Assembly: GCA_022828595.1 (NCBI GenBank)
Contig: JAKGHH010000004.1
Location: 51,510,922-51,574,921 of the forward strand
Direction of reading: 5' to 3'
Length of the DNA stretch: 64,000 nt
Origin: Nelumbo lutea
Taxonomy: Eukaryota > Streptophyta > Magnoliopsida > Proteales > Nelumbonaceae
The notes under the pieces are model-generated. The model saw only the letters and a list, made by a program, of their open reading frames with translations, was not told where the DNA came from and did not search any database. Position numbers and translations under genes: made by a program. This document shows, one piece after another, positions 1-10,931 of the stretch; the first letter of the stretch is position 1, and the number at the start of each line of letters is the position of its first letter.

Positions 1-318
1 AAACAGGGGTCCACAGCAGACTCCACAACCGAGGTCGAATACATTGCTGCAAATGAAGCTGCCAAGGAAGCCGTGTGGATGAAGAAGTTCGTTCATGAAT
101 TGGGAGTAGTTCCGTCCAGCACATCACCCATCCCATTGTTGTGTGACAACAATGGAGCGATTGCTCAGGCTAAGGACCCACGAGCCCACTCGAAGTCGAA
201 GCATATCGAGAGGAAGTACCACGTACTCCGGGAGATTGTTGGTAGAGGGGACATCTTGATTCAGAAGGTAGCATCAACGGAGAATGTAGCAGACCCATTG
301 ACTAAGCCACTGACATAG
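1..318 (+). CDS. Copia pol C-terminus: RNase H domain (partial, 5' end outside window)
   Basis: Frame 1 is open from base 1 to a TAG at 316-318. It encodes the end of a copia RNase H: the STTEVEYIAANEAAKEAVWMKK block, then LLCDNNGAIAQAKDP (catalytic-type Asp in CDNNGA), the SKHIERKYHVLREIV block and the closing ADPLTKPLT. In the family this domain removes the RNA strand of the RNA:DNA hybrid during reverse transcription. This stretch has no stops, so it is better preserved than the copia element at 3599-8866. The upstream integrase and RT lie outside the window. Confidence 0.9.
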   Translation, partial: KQGSTADSTTEVEYIAANEAAKEAVWMKKFVHELGVVPSSTSPIPLLCDNNGAIAQAKDPRAHSKSKHIERKYHVLREIVGRGDILIQKVASTENVADPLTKPLT

Positions 319-1028
319 AAAGTGTTCGAGAAACACGTGGAAAGTATGGGACTCTGGCTTATACCAGATTGGACCTAAGTAAAATTGGGAGCTGTTAGAC
401 AGTTGTATGCCCTTAGCTTCAATCAGAAATATGTACATTATGAATTTATTGTAAATGAATAAAGTACACATTTGATTCATGTTCCTGTGGTGTGTTTCTG
501 TGTAATACCCTTAAACTGGACACTTAATGAGACGTATTAGTTTAGAATGTTCACAGCCACTGGGTAAGTCTGGGGAGATTTATCCTGCCAAGGCTAACAC
601 TGGTGTGCTGCCAACTGTTAGGGTGGCTTGTCTCAGCCACCAGGGTGAGACCCGAAGCACATGCAGTGTAGGATTAATAGAACTTTTGAACTGGACCAGA
701 TTTCTAGTATTGCCCTGGACCTTGGAGATAGATGGACAAAATTGGAAAGTTACACCTGACCCCTAGACTCGATTATGATACTACACTAGGTGTCGGATTG
801 GGCTGTCTTTGATGTACCAATCAGTGAGATCCTTAGCAGGGGTCAAAACCTGGGTATGTTAGGACTGTCTGAGAATTCATCTGAGTGGATGATCATAGTG
901 ACAGGATCAGCCTCTTTGTCGGACAAAGGTAATGATTGGGGATGCACTCTCTCTGATGGAAACCAAGACTGCCAGCAGCCGATTTCAATTGTTGAGATTT
1001 TGTTTTGCAAAATATATTTATATAAATA

Positions 1029-1075
1029 TAAATAAATAAATAAATAAATAAATATATATATATATATATATATGT
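1029..1075. repeat. (AAAT)n/(AT)n microsatellite inside the LTR
   Basis: About five copies of AAAT are followed by about ten AT dinucleotides. It is absent from the homologous solo LTR at 38.8 kb, so it expanded in this copy. Confidence 0.9.
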
Positions 1076-1795
1076 TATGGTTTCGAAATGATTTGCAAAA
1101 GGTTTTAATTCCCAGGATCCATGTAATCAGAGAGTGCAAGACTGTTCCTTACAGTCGAGGGAGAGGTCCTCCCTTGTCGGGCAGTGTTTGATCATTATGG
1201 GCTGAGAGGTTAAGTGTAAGACCATTGGGGATAATACCTGATGGGCTAATCTTGCATCTGCCCACAGTCCCTGGGTGTTACAAGGTGGTTTGACCCAGGG
1301 ACCACTTAGGGTAAGTGTTGGGCCCATAGATCCCATAAGATGGGTTTCAGGGGGTGCACTATCCATAACAGTGTATTCGGCTAGGCCTTGTAACAAAGGC
1401 TGGGCTGAACCCATGTGGCTGATGTGTAGATCAATGTTTTGGTCCCACGCCATACAAGGAAGCCCAACTGGGCAGCACTTTGGAAGGCTAAGTGAGTACA
1501 TAACCTTAAATGGGCCTTAAGCCCATTTCGAACTGGGATGATTTGATCAGTCAATTAAAGGGGGTGAATTCTGAGATGGATTAACTTATAGGATTGGGCC
1601 TAGACCCTATCCACTTAGAGAGTCCAAGATCTAAATGAGATTTAGATTTGGAAGCCTCCTAATTAGATTAGGAGATGACTGATCTGATCTACAGATAAGA
1701 TAAGGGTTCTCCCTTATCACTTAAAGGGACTTCTAATCCAAATATAATTTGAATCAGTAGCTCCTAATAGGATTAGGGGTTGATCCCTTTAAATC

Positions 1796-1803
1796 TATAA
1801 AAG
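1796..1803 (+). promoter_or_regulatory. TATA box of the copia LTR
   Basis: TATAAAAG is followed by a G-rich stretch. The solo LTR has the same motif at 40036-40043, so the position is conserved between the two LTRs. Confidence 0.6.
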
Positions 1804-2329
1804 GAGGAGGGGGCGGCAACCTTTTTAGACATGCAACCTAAGATTCTTGTCTTCAGAGCTGAAATCATAGAAGAGAGATTTCTGCAACCTCTGCAAAATC
1901 TCTCTTGCTGCCACTATTACCTTCAGTTCGATCTCCAGTTCTTGGGAGAAATCAAGATCTGATCTTGATACCAATCTTTTGGGAAAAGATTGATTGGAGC
2001 TGTACTCACAAGCCATATAGTTGATTCTAGCGAAGGGTCAAGTTCTTTTGAAGAACATTGTTGATTCTGCTCCATCCTGCACTGTGCCATTTTCAATGGG
2101 AGCAGTCTTTGGATCCTTCCTTGGGAGTGAACACCTCCATTGGAAGATACTAATTCTTCATATCAGGTACATCCTCCCTCCTAGCCTTTTTGGTTCAGAT
2201 CTGGTTTGGTTCATGGTTCATGATTGATCATTGAAAAATATGTTTTTCTAAAATAGGGAATTCGGTTCCCTGCAAAGATGGGAGTAATTTTTTTTTTGAA
2301 ATTCGCCCAGTCCTTTCCACAAAACTTCG

Positions 2330-3593
2330 GCGTCCATGTGATGGATATCCCATCCCTTCACCATTGGCTGAAAGATACAAACGGTAGGTGGACCTCTTCT
2401 CCAAATTGCATCATGGACACTCTTATCTCATTGCTTTCAGAACTTGTTCCATTCTAACAACCCATACCTCAATGATTTCCTTGAATTGGACTTGCAAATA
2501 ATAGATGCCCGTAATGAAATACTTTGTATTTCCTGATGAAAAAGAGGTCAAGCATGCTATCTTTTCTATTGGAGCACATAAGACCCCTGGACCTAATGGA
2601 ATCCATGCCTCTGTTTACCAAACATGTTGGTTGACGATTCCAAATGATGTGGTGGCAATGGTGCAAAATTGATTTATCAGGCACTGAACTTAGTAATGTT
2701 TCCTACAAAATCATTGCTTAAATCATAACTAGAAGAATGAAGTCTCTTCTTCCCCAGCTTATATCTCCCTTCCAGTCAACATTTATACTAGGTCGGCAAA
2801 TCACAGATAACACAGTCATCTGTAAAGAGGTAATACACACTATGAAGAATCAGAAAGGTAAGAATAGCTACTTTATGTTGAAATTAGATCTTAATAAAGC
2901 CTATGATAGGCTTGAATGGGAATTTGTGCTCAAGGTGCCGCAATCTCTTGGGTTCTCTAACCTTCTTTGCAACTTGATATGCAATTGTATTGCCACTACT
3001 AGCATTGTTGTTATGGTTAATGGCTATGTTGGAGATTTTTTTTAATCCTTTTAAGGGACTCAGACAGGGCTGCCCATTATCCCCCTACCTATTCATTTTG
3101 TGTACAGAGATCCTATCTTGTTCGCTGATTTCAAAATTGGAGAGCGAAGAGGTCCATGGCGTTAAGTTTGGCAAGACAGGAGTAAGAATCAACCATTTCC
3201 TCTTTGCCGATGACGTTCTGGTCTTTGGGAAATGTTCTTTAGCTGAAGTCCAATGCTTAAATGATCAGTTACAACTCTTCTGTGAATGGTCTGGCCAAGA
3301 AATCAATTACCAAAAATCAGCCATCTATTTCAGTCCCAACACTCATGCAAGGACCCATGATCGAATCCAATCTATGTTGGGTTGGGGGTCACTACTCTAG
3401 GGAAGCAAAATTTCTACTTGAGTGGTCTTATGCTTTGCTCTCGATCCTTAACGGCTGACTAGAAATTTCTCCTGCACAAGATTAAAAACAAGCTACAAGG
3501 GTGGCAATCAAATACTAGAAGTTTACAACTTCCTCGTGTGAAGCTTTTTGTTTAGAAGGCTGTAATTGACTCATTACCCACTAAGGTCAGCTT
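2330..3593 (+). pseudogene. L1-type LINE ORF2, 5' portion (reverse transcriptase), degraded
   Basis: Non-LTR reverse transcriptase blocks occur in order. A KTPGPNGIHASVYQ block (fingers) lies near 2580, SYKIIA and the LLPQLISPFQSTFILGRQI block at 2700-2800, LKLDLNKAYDRLEWEF (first catalytic Asp) at 2879-2925, LRQGCPLSPYLF at 3060-3093 and FLFADDVLVFG (catalytic FADD) near 3199-3230. A frameshift occurs at a run of eight T at 3036-3043, stops are scattered, and a deletion precedes SYKIIA, so the gene is dead. The endonuclease region is missing (5' truncation, typical of LINEs). The coding sequence continues at 8872 after the copia insertion. Confidence 0.85.
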
Positions 3594-3598
3594 AGCTA
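3594..3598. repeat. Left target-site duplication AGCTA of the copia insertion
   Basis: AGCTA directly precedes the LTR start TGTTGTGAG at 3599 and recurs at 8867-8871 directly after the right LTR end CCCAACA. The 5-bp size is typical of copia integrase. Confidence 0.9.
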
Positions 3599-4279
3599 TG
3601 TTGTGAGTCCTCCTCAAGTGGGAGCCCACAACCCTTTAATATAAAAAAAAACCTCATTTTTCTCTCTATCGACGAAACCGCCGAACTCAGAAAAAGGGAA
3701 AAAAAATTGGAAAGGGGACTGTCATCGGTTTTCTTTTGCAAACGGAACAGGGAACCTCTCGCCTCCTCCATTGTTCGAACTTCGAACTTTCAGCCACCAC
3801 CGATTGTCGCCTCTATCTCCATCCCTCTAGTAACAGTCACCGCCAGCCGCCACAGGCAGTAGCCAACGACGCCAGCCGCATCTTCAACCTTCAACAAGAA
3901 AAGATTTCTGCTCACTGTCTTCATCAAAATGGGTAATCATTTGTGCTTCATTTTTTATGGTTTTTCAGTATATTGTTCTTGACATCGTGGGCTTTAATCT
4001 ATACAGTCAGATTTTTGTTTCTTCATCTCTTTTGGTTGGGCTATTTGTACCCTATTGTGGGTTATTTGGACTGTTTTTGATGATTTCCACTAGTTGATTG
4101 TGAGTAGGGGCTTGTGGTGAATCCTTTTGTTTGGAGACACTTTGTTGTACTTATTATATCTTTATAGTGGAGATTTTATTGGACTAGGTCCCGTGGTTTT
4201 TACTCATCATATTAAGGAGGTTTTCCATGTTAATAATTGTGTGTTTTCTTGCCTATTTATTTTTGGTGTGTTCCCAACA
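3599..4279 (+). repeat. Left (5') LTR of the nested copia
   Basis: It starts TGTTGTGAG, ends GTTCCCAACA and is 681 bp. It shares most of its length with 8270-8866. It keeps about 80 bp (around 3970-4050) and about 70 bp at its start that the right LTR lacks. Confidence 0.9.
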
Positions 4280-4281
4280 AC

Positions 4282-4293
4282 TGGTATCAGAGC
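4282..4293 (+). other. Primer-binding site (initiator Met-tRNA type)
   Basis: TGGTATCAGAGC lies two bases after the LTR end. This is the standard plant copia match to the 3' end of initiator tRNA-Met and fixes element orientation as plus. Confidence 0.92.
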
Positions 4294-4324
4294 AAGGTTT
4301 TTGTTTGCGGATTTGTTTGATTGA

Positions 4325-5110
4325 ATGATGGAGCCTAATTATGGTAGAATGATTAGTTTGAATGGCACCAAGTACCACGAGTGGAGAAGAAAAATGAAGG
4401 ATCTACTATTTGTGAAAAAGTTACATTTACCATATTTTGTTACTCAAAAACATAAAAATAAATATGATGAAGAATGGGCTTTTGAGCATGAGATGATTTA
4501 TGGCTTTATTCGGCAATGGGTAGATGATAATGCTTTGAATCATATTGCTAATGATTCACATACCAGAACCTTGTGGGATAAGCTTGAGACTTTGTATGCC
4601 TCTAAATCTGGGAACAATAAATTATTTTTGCTGAACCAGGCTATGAATTTGAGGTACAAGGAAGGTACTCCTATTTCTGATCACTTAAGTGAATTTTAGG
4701 GGTGTTTTGATCAATTGTCCAATATGGGTATTAAATTTGAAGGTGAAATTTTGGGACTTTGGTTGCTTAATACTCTACCTGACTCTTGAGAAAATTTGCG
4801 CGTGACTTTGTCCGGTTCTTCTCCTGGTGGTGTAATGACCTTGGAATATGTAAAAACTGTTGTTTTGAATGAAGAAGTCAGACGACGAACTCAGCAGGCA
4901 TCCTCTTCTCAGTCAGAGGTTTTGATTTTTGAAAACAGGGGGAGAAGCTATGATAAAGACCGAGGACAAGGTAGAAGAGGTAAAAGTAAGGCTAGAAGCA
5001 AATCAAGGTCTAAGTACAAAAACCTTATATGCAATTATTGTGGTAAAAAGGGACATATCAAAAGATTTTGTTTTTAGCTGAAGAAGGACAATAAAGGTAA
5101 CAAAAGTAAG
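4325..5110 (+). pseudogene. Copia gag (capsid/nucleocapsid) with stops
   Basis: The reading frame opens with MMEPNYGRMISLNGTKYHEWRRKMKD, a copia gag start (WRRKMKDLL block), 31 bases after the PBS. It continues through a capsid-like region to a basic linker and a CCHC knuckle CNYCGKKGHIKRFC (about 5030-5071). In the family gag forms the cytoplasmic virus-like particle and binds the element RNA. TAG or TGA stops lie near 4697, 4787 and 5076. The first and last sit where Gln is usual, the second where Trp is usual, so they look like single-base hits rather than frameshifts. Confidence 0.85.
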
Positions 5111-5170
5111 CAGCAAAATAAAGATAATGACAATGATGATCGTGTTGCCACCACAACTGCAGGTGATCTT

Positions 5171-6715
5171 GTGATTGTATGTGATGAGAATTTGATTAAT
5201 GTTGCTTGTAATGAGACAAGTTGGGTTGTTGACAGTGGTGCCTGCTTTCATGTTACATCGAGAAAGGATTTTTTCACATCTTATACTCCGGGTGATTATG
5301 GAGTTTCAAAGATGGGTAATAATGGTTTGTCAAAGGTGATTGACATTGACACTATTTGTCTAGAAACAAATAATGAGACTAAATTGATTTTGAAAAATGT
5401 CAGACATGCACCTGACATTCGTTTGCATCTAATTTTTACCAGTGTTCTTGATGATGATGGTTATGTTAGTACCTTTGGTAATGGTCAATGGAAACTCTCT
5501 AAAGGTTCTTTGGTTGTGGCATGTGGAAAGAAGTGTTCTAGTCTGTACTGGACCAAGACTTCAGTTTCCATTGATGGTGTAAATGTAGTTGAGTGTGATA
5601 ACCCGTCAGGGTTATGGCACAAGAGACTTAGCCACATCAGTGAGAAGGGACTTGATTGTTTGGCGAGGAAGAATCTACTTTCAGGTTTGAAAGGTGCAAG
5701 GTTAGAAAAGTGTGCTCACTGCTTGGCTGGGAAACAAAATAGAGTCTCTTTCAAGAGCCATCCTCCCTCTAGGAAATCAAAGTTGCTTGAGTTGGTTCAT
5801 TCAGATCTCAGTGGTCCAATGAAGACAAAAACGTTTGGTGGTGCACTTTATTTTGTTACTTTTACTGATGATCATTCAATGAAGCTTTGGGTTTATGTCT
5901 TGAAGAGTAAAGACCAGGTACTTAGTGTCTTTAAGCAGTTTCAGGCTTCTATTGAGAGAGAAACAGGGAAGAAACTGAAATGTATTCGCATTGATAATGG
6001 TGGTGAATATTGTTGACCGTTTGATGAGTACTACAGGCAGTAGGGCATTATACACCGGAAGACGCCCCCTAAGACTCCTCAGCTTAATGGCCTGGCAGAG
6101 AGGATGAACAGGACATTGATGGAGAGAGTTAGATGTTTGCTTTCAGAAGCAAAGTTGCCTAGATCTTTTTGGGGTGAGGCTTTATATACTGTTGCACATG
6201 TTATTAATTTATCTCCTGTTGTTGCTTTGCAAACTAATGTTCCTGACAGGGTGTGGTACGAAAAAGATGTGTCCTATGACCACTTACGTGTCTTTGTCTG
6301 TAAAGCATTTGTGCATGTGCCAAAAGATGAATGGTCCAAGTTAGATGTCAAGACAAGATAGTGTATCTTCATTGACTATGGTCATGATGAATTTGGCTAT
6401 AGATTGTACGATCCAGTTGAAAAGAAGCTTGTAAGAAGTCGTGATGTAATTTTTATTGAGGATCAAACCATTGAGGATATTGATAAGGCAAAGAAATCAG
6501 AGTCTTCGAGTACTGATGGGTTGGTTGATCTTAACCCAGTTTCTGAGACATATATGCCCAGTGTAGCTGAGTTTGGTAATCGTTATGATGGCCAAAATCA
6601 TATTCATGATGATTTGGTTGAGTATAATGATGGTGATGTTGCTGATGATATTGATGCTTCTGCCAATGGTGCTATTGGTGAACCTATTGCCCCACTTAGA
6701 AGGTCTTCTAGATAG
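5171..6715 (+). pseudogene. Copia protease and integrase region with stops
   Basis: An aspartic protease signature WVVDSGACFHVT starts at about 5221. The gag-pre-integrase zinc region LWHKRLSHIS ... CAHCLAGK (HHCC) spans about 5610-5730. The integrase core carries VHSDLSGPM (Asp, about 5800) and RIDNGGEYC (Asp, about 5990) and, past two stops, NGLAERMNR (Glu, about 6100). The C-terminal part runs through YDPVEKKLVRSRDVIF to about 6715. Stops lie near 6015, 6043, 6360 and 6714. In the family these enzymes cut the polyprotein and insert the cDNA. Confidence 0.88.
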
Positions 6716-8185
6716 CATATTCCCTCTACTCGCTATTCGTCTAATGAATATGTGCTTCTCACTGATGGGGGAGAACCTAAATTTTATAAAGAGGCTATGG
6801 AATCTGAGCACAAGGAAGAATGAGTTGCTGCTATAAATGATGAGATGAAATCTTTGGTTGACAACCATACTTTTGAGCTGGTCAAGTTGCTTAAGGACAA
6901 GAAAGCTTTGCAAAATCGATGGGTTTACCGGTTAAAGACTTAGGAGAATACTTCTAATCCATGATACAAAGCTATATTAGTTGTCAAAGGCTATCGTCAG
7001 AAAAAGGGAATTGAATTTGAGGAGATTTTCTTGCCTATTGTCAAAATGTCTTCTATCCGAGTTGTTATTGGTTTGACAGCCAGTCTTCAATTAGAGGTTG
7101 AGTAGATGGATGTAAAAACTGTTTTCCTTCACGATGATTTGGAGGAAGAAATTTACATGGAGCAACCAAAAGGTTTCGTGGTGAAGGGCAAAGAAGACTA
7201 TGTCTGCAGATTGCAGAAAAGTCTATATGGGTTAAAACAAGCCCCGAGGCAATGGTACAAGAAGTTTGAGTCTATTTTGATCTAACAGGGATTCAAGAAG
7301 ACTACCTCAAACCATTGTGTTTTTGTGCAGAAGTTTTCTGATAATGACTTCATCATTTTATTGCTCTATGTTGATGATATGTTGATTGTTGGTCATAATT
7401 GTTCTAGAATTGACAAGTTGAAAAAGGAGCTCAATAACTTGGGGCCAGCAAGATATATACTTGGCATGCAGATTACTCATGACAGAGAGGCCAAGAAGTT
7501 GTGGTTATCTCAAGAGAAGTATATTGAGAAAATACTTCAGCGGCTTCATATGGATAAAGCTAAAGTGGTAAGTACACCTCTTGCTTTACACTTTAAGCTT
7601 AGTACTATACAAGCTCCTTCTAGTGATAAAGAAAAAGAAGACATGCAACATATTCCTTATGCATCTGTAGTAGGAATTTTAATGTATGAAATGGTTTGCA
7701 CAAGGCCCGATATAGCTCATGCAGTTGGTGTTGTTAGTCGTTTTCTATCCAATCCAGGTAGAGAACATTGGATTGCTGTGAAGTGGATATTGAGATATCT
7801 TCGGGGTACTTCTAGTTTAAAACTCTGTTTTAGAATTGGGAAACCTATTCTTTGCAGTTATACAGATTCAAACATGGTTGGGGGTGTCGATTCTAGAAAG
7901 TCTACTTCTGGCTATTTGATTACCTTTGTAGGGGGAGTTGTGGCCTGGTAGTTTAGGTTGCAGAAGTGTGTTGCATTGTCTACGACTAAGGCTGAGTTCA
8001 TTGCTATTACTGAAGCATGTAAAGAGTAGCTATGGATGAAAAAGTTTGTGCATGAACTTGGTTTCACTCAATAGATGTATGTCTTATATTGTGATAGTCA
8101 GAGTGCTATCCATCTTGGCAGGAATCCTACTTTTCACGGTAGATCTAAACATATTGATGTTTAAACATGGTTCAAACATGTTGAC
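6716..8185 (+). pseudogene. Copia reverse transcriptase and RNase H with stops
   Basis: The RT begins around the KEAMESEHKEE and LKDKKALQNRWVYR blocks (6790-6940), then MDVKTVFLHDDLEEEIYMEQPKGF (about 7108-7180), SLYGLKQAPRQWYKKFE and the catalytic YVDD (7367-7378). RNase H follows with YTDSNMVGGVDSRKSTSGY (about 7860), ALSTTKAEFIAITEACKE and LYCDSQSAIHL (about 8085). About seven stops interrupt it, so no active enzyme is expected. The polymerase aspartates themselves remain in the sequence. Confidence 0.88.
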
Positions 8186-8269
8186 AAAGACTATGCCGAG
8201 AGGAAAGTTTGAAGCTTGTTGTTTGATTGCCGGTTTGGCATTTGCCTCCACTTGAGTCGGAGGGGGAGT

Positions 8270-8866
8270 TTCTCTTTATCGACGAAACCGCCAAACTCAG
8301 AAAAAGGGAAAAAAAAATTTGGAAAGGGGACTGTCATCGGTTTTCTTTTTGCGAACGGAACAGGGAACCTCTCGCCTCCTCCATTGTTTGAACTTTGAAC
8401 TTTCTACCACCACCGATTGTTGCCTCCATCTCCATCGCTCCAGTAACAGTCACCGCCGGCTACCACAGGCAGTAGCCAACAACACCAGTCGTGTCTTCAA
8501 CCTTCAACGAGAGAAGATTTCACTCACTGTCTTCATCAAAATGGGTAATCATTTGTGCTCCGTTTTCGATGATTTTTCAATATATTGGCCTGTTTGTACC
8601 CTATTGTGGGTTATTTGGACTGTTTTTGGTGATTTCCACTAGTTGATTGTGAGTAGGGGCTTGTGGTGAATCCTTTTGTTTGGAGACACTTTGCTGTACT
8701 TATTATATCTTTATAGTAGAGATTTTAGTGGACTAGGTCCCGTGGTTTTTACTCCTCACATTGAGGAGGTTTTCCACGTTAAAAATTGTGTGTTCCTTTG
8801 CCTATTTATTTTTTGTGTCATCTTAACATTATCTGTTGTCAGGATATTTTTGGTGTGTTCCCAACA
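8270..8866 (+). repeat. Right (3') LTR of the nested copia, 5'-truncated
   Basis: A purine tract CGGAGGGGGAG (about 8257-8267) runs directly into sequence matching position ~3664 of the left LTR, so the first 65-70 bp of this LTR are gone. It also lacks about 80 bp near 8590 and carries about 40 extra bases near 8815. It ends GTTCCCAACA at 8866. Confidence 0.85.
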
Positions 8867-8871
8867 AGCTA
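8867..8871. repeat. Right target-site duplication AGCTA
   Basis: Identical to 3594-3598. Removing the copia and one TSD copy brings the two LINE halves together without loss of reading frame. Confidence 0.9.
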
Positions 8872-9779
8872 AGCATCGGATTCTAGATGAGATGGAGTGT
8901 CCTCTTTGTGGAGAACATGAGGAGAGCTTGGAATATGTATTGTTCTATTTCCCTGTTGTTATGCCAATCTGGTTTGGTTCCACTCTCTCTGTGTTTGTGT
9001 ATGGACTGTGATTTAAGTAAAACTGTAGCCCAGAGGTTAACTGATTGGTGGAAAATGGACCAAACCCTGCAAGAAAGACATGTCCTCTTGAGTGTTGTTG
9101 TATTGATGTGGTTTATTTGGTGGCATCGGAACAAGAAGGAATTTGAACATCAACCGTCTAGTCCCCTGTCAGTTCTTCAGAGAGCGCAAGCCTATATCAA
9201 CTTTATACTTCAGTCAAGCTGAAAATAATCTCCTCCACTGGTTGAACGGCAGCTGCCTTAAAATGTCTAAGTCGATGGATTAAACCTCCCCAGAATTGCA
9301 TAAAAATTAATGTAGATGGAGCTACTAGCACTGAGGCTGCTGGTGTTGGTATTGTGCTCCGTGACCCTAATGGTTCTCACTTATTTTCACGAACAATTCC
9401 CGTCTCCATGCACATCGCTTGAAGCGGAAGCTCAGGCCTCTATGGATTGGAGTTTGCAATGGAATTAAATCTTCACCAAGTGCTTATAGAAGGCGATGCT
9501 TCAGTTATAGTTCAGCTTCTGTTGGTGGACACAGTACAACCACCGTGGCAAATCAGCTCTATAATTGATGACTGCAGAAGCTATTATTCATGCCTTTCTT
9601 CTATCTCGATATCTTTAGTTAGGAGGACTGCTAACAAAGTGGCTCATTGCTTAGCGCGTTGGGCATTATCTTGTAATAGACCATGTACTTGGTCTCTTTG
9701 TCCTGATGTGTTTATCCCTTTTCTGATACTTCTGATCTGAGATAATTGAATTGATGCAGTGGCACTTCAAAAAAAAAAA
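8872..9779 (+). pseudogene. LINE ORF2, 3' portion: zinc-binding region, RNase H and poly-A tail
   Basis: Right after the copia TSD comes the zf-RVT motif ILDEMECPLCGEHEESLEYVLF (paired Cys and a downstream region typical of plant L1 ORF2). An RNase H domain of the plant L1 type follows, starting near 9305 with INVDGATS and running through FAMELNLHQVLIEGDASVIV (about 9455-9510) to VRRTANKVAHCLARWAL (about 9620-9670). A frameshift near 9420 separates its two halves. The unit closes with a run of A at about 9769-9779, the expected LINE 3' end. I could not define the LINE's own TSD. Confidence 0.85.
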
Positions 9780-10601
9780 TGAAGTGAAAGACTGTTTCCT
9801 TTAAGAAGATCAAAGCATGATTATAGCTATGAAATATGAATTAGTTTTTGTTGGCTTGGAAAATTCAAGCCAAGCTGGACAATTTTGTGTTGTGACTGAA
9901 TAAGAAGTCAAAGAAAAAGAAAAAACAAAGTTGTATTTAAGGAGCAGTTTCCATTTTGGAAACCAATTCAAATTCGATGGTTTTGCTTCACAGGTTTATT
10001 GGAATATTTGGGTATTTTACAGCACTCTTGGCTACTGGTTACTTAGAAGGATCCATTGTTGGATCCCTTGGAATGCATCTTCAAGCATGTAAATACAGAA
10101 TCCCCACGCAAATACAATACCGCGGACTATACTTGCAAACTCTGAAGCTACATCCCTATTGGGGATCCTGCTAATTGGTAATCAGCATAGAATTTTACCG
10201 AGGTAAATAGATAACTTTTGGGAACCGATTTTTGAGTATTCTTTTGGGTTCATTTCCAGAAGTATAAGTTTGAGTCTTGTTTAAGATTTTAAATATAGAT
10301 CAAAATGGTGTTTCTCCAGGTTGCTCTTTAGCTCATTTTGGTTTGTGTTTTCATTATAAACCCCTATTTCGTAGTAGTGGATTTTCTGTATCTACTTGAG
10401 GGTGTAGGCAGTTTGTTTTGTTGAACCATGTAAATCTTGTAATCTTATGATTTGTATTTTTTCTATCATGTTTCTCTATTTCTTGTTTCAATCAAACCCA
10501 TTATCATGTTTCCATAAGTTGTGAGTGGCATGTGCTTGGTAATGTAGCCTTTTCATTGCCAGTATTTTTGATGTTTCAACTGGATAAAAGCACCCTAAGA
10601 T
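9780..10601. other. Non-coding flank, 3' of the alpha-galactosidase
   Basis: AT-rich single-copy-looking DNA. No ORF with a recognisable domain, no LTR and no inverted repeat were seen. Confidence 0.6.
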
Positions 10602-10693
10602 TGCGTTTGGTTTGAAGGAAAAGGTAGGTAAAGGAAGGGAAACCAATACAAACTTTGTATAGGTTTCCCTACCTTTTCCTTCAAACCAAACAT
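10602..10693. mobile_element. Short MITE, family 1 copy a
   Basis: The two ends form an inverted repeat of roughly 35 bp around GTTTGGTTTGAAGGAAAAGG, so the unit can fold into one hairpin. A second copy lies at 57621-57734 with the same ends and the same core (AGGTAGGGAAA, AACCAATACAA). It has no coding capacity. The superfamily is not certain. Confidence 0.8.
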
Positions 10694-10931
10694 AAGAGAA
10701 AAGGTTCCTTGCCTGATACTGCAAGCCATCTAGATGTTCATTGTTAATAGGGAACTGCAACCCTTCATATCCATCAGTAGGAAGAAACTAAGTAAGCTAA
10801 ATATAATAAAGAGGATAGTTCCATTACTTTCTGCATTATCAAATCAATAGGGAGACTCTTCAATCATCATATTTTTACATCAGGTAACTAGGGAATAACC
10901 TCATCACTGATATTCCCCCTGTGAAGGGTAC

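Larger units (their letters stand above)
1..2321 (+). mobile_element. 3' end of a Ty1/copia retrotransposon (RNase H tail plus long 3' LTR), cut by the window start
   Basis: The element enters from the left with the last part of pol, then a short purine tract (about 381-392), then an LTR starting TGTTAGACAG at 393. A related solo LTR at 38847-40562 shares the start (TATTAGATAG), blocks such as the 'aatgaataaagta' region, a TATA box and the 'atcaggtac' region, which supports reading 393 onwards as LTR. The right end is uncertain: homology to the solo LTR suggests a CA end near 2321, and the LINE begins soon after. No primer-binding site follows, as expected for a 3' LTR. Confidence 0.8.
393..2321 (+). 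repeat. Copia 3' LTR
   Basis: It begins TGTTAGACAG directly after the purine tract that follows the RNase H stop. A TATAAAAG box lies at 1796-1803, placing the likely RNA start and R region near 1825. An AT microsatellite sits inside at 1029-1075. The end is placed by comparison with the solo LTR at 38847-40562 and could lie anywhere from about 2180 to 2325. ORFs here on either strand have no recognisable domain. Confidence 0.7.
3599..8866 (+). mobile_element. Complete but decayed Ty1/copia element (Tork/TNT1-like) nested in the LINE
   Basis: Left LTR 3599-4279, primer-binding site 4282-4293, gag-pol, and right LTR about 8270-8866, flanked by identical 5-bp TSDs. Domain order gag, protease, integrase, RT, RNase H is that of Ty1/copia. 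Many in-frame stops and diverged LTRs (deletions and insertions of 40-80 bp) show it is old. The Tork/TNT1-like assignment rests on the gag and RT sequence flavour and is an inference. Confidence 0.92.

Noticed and set aside
1127..1520. Overlapping ORFs of 124 and 81 codons on both strands of the copia LTR
   Set aside because: They lie within LTR sequence, mirror one another and show no domain; the homologous solo LTR does not keep them.
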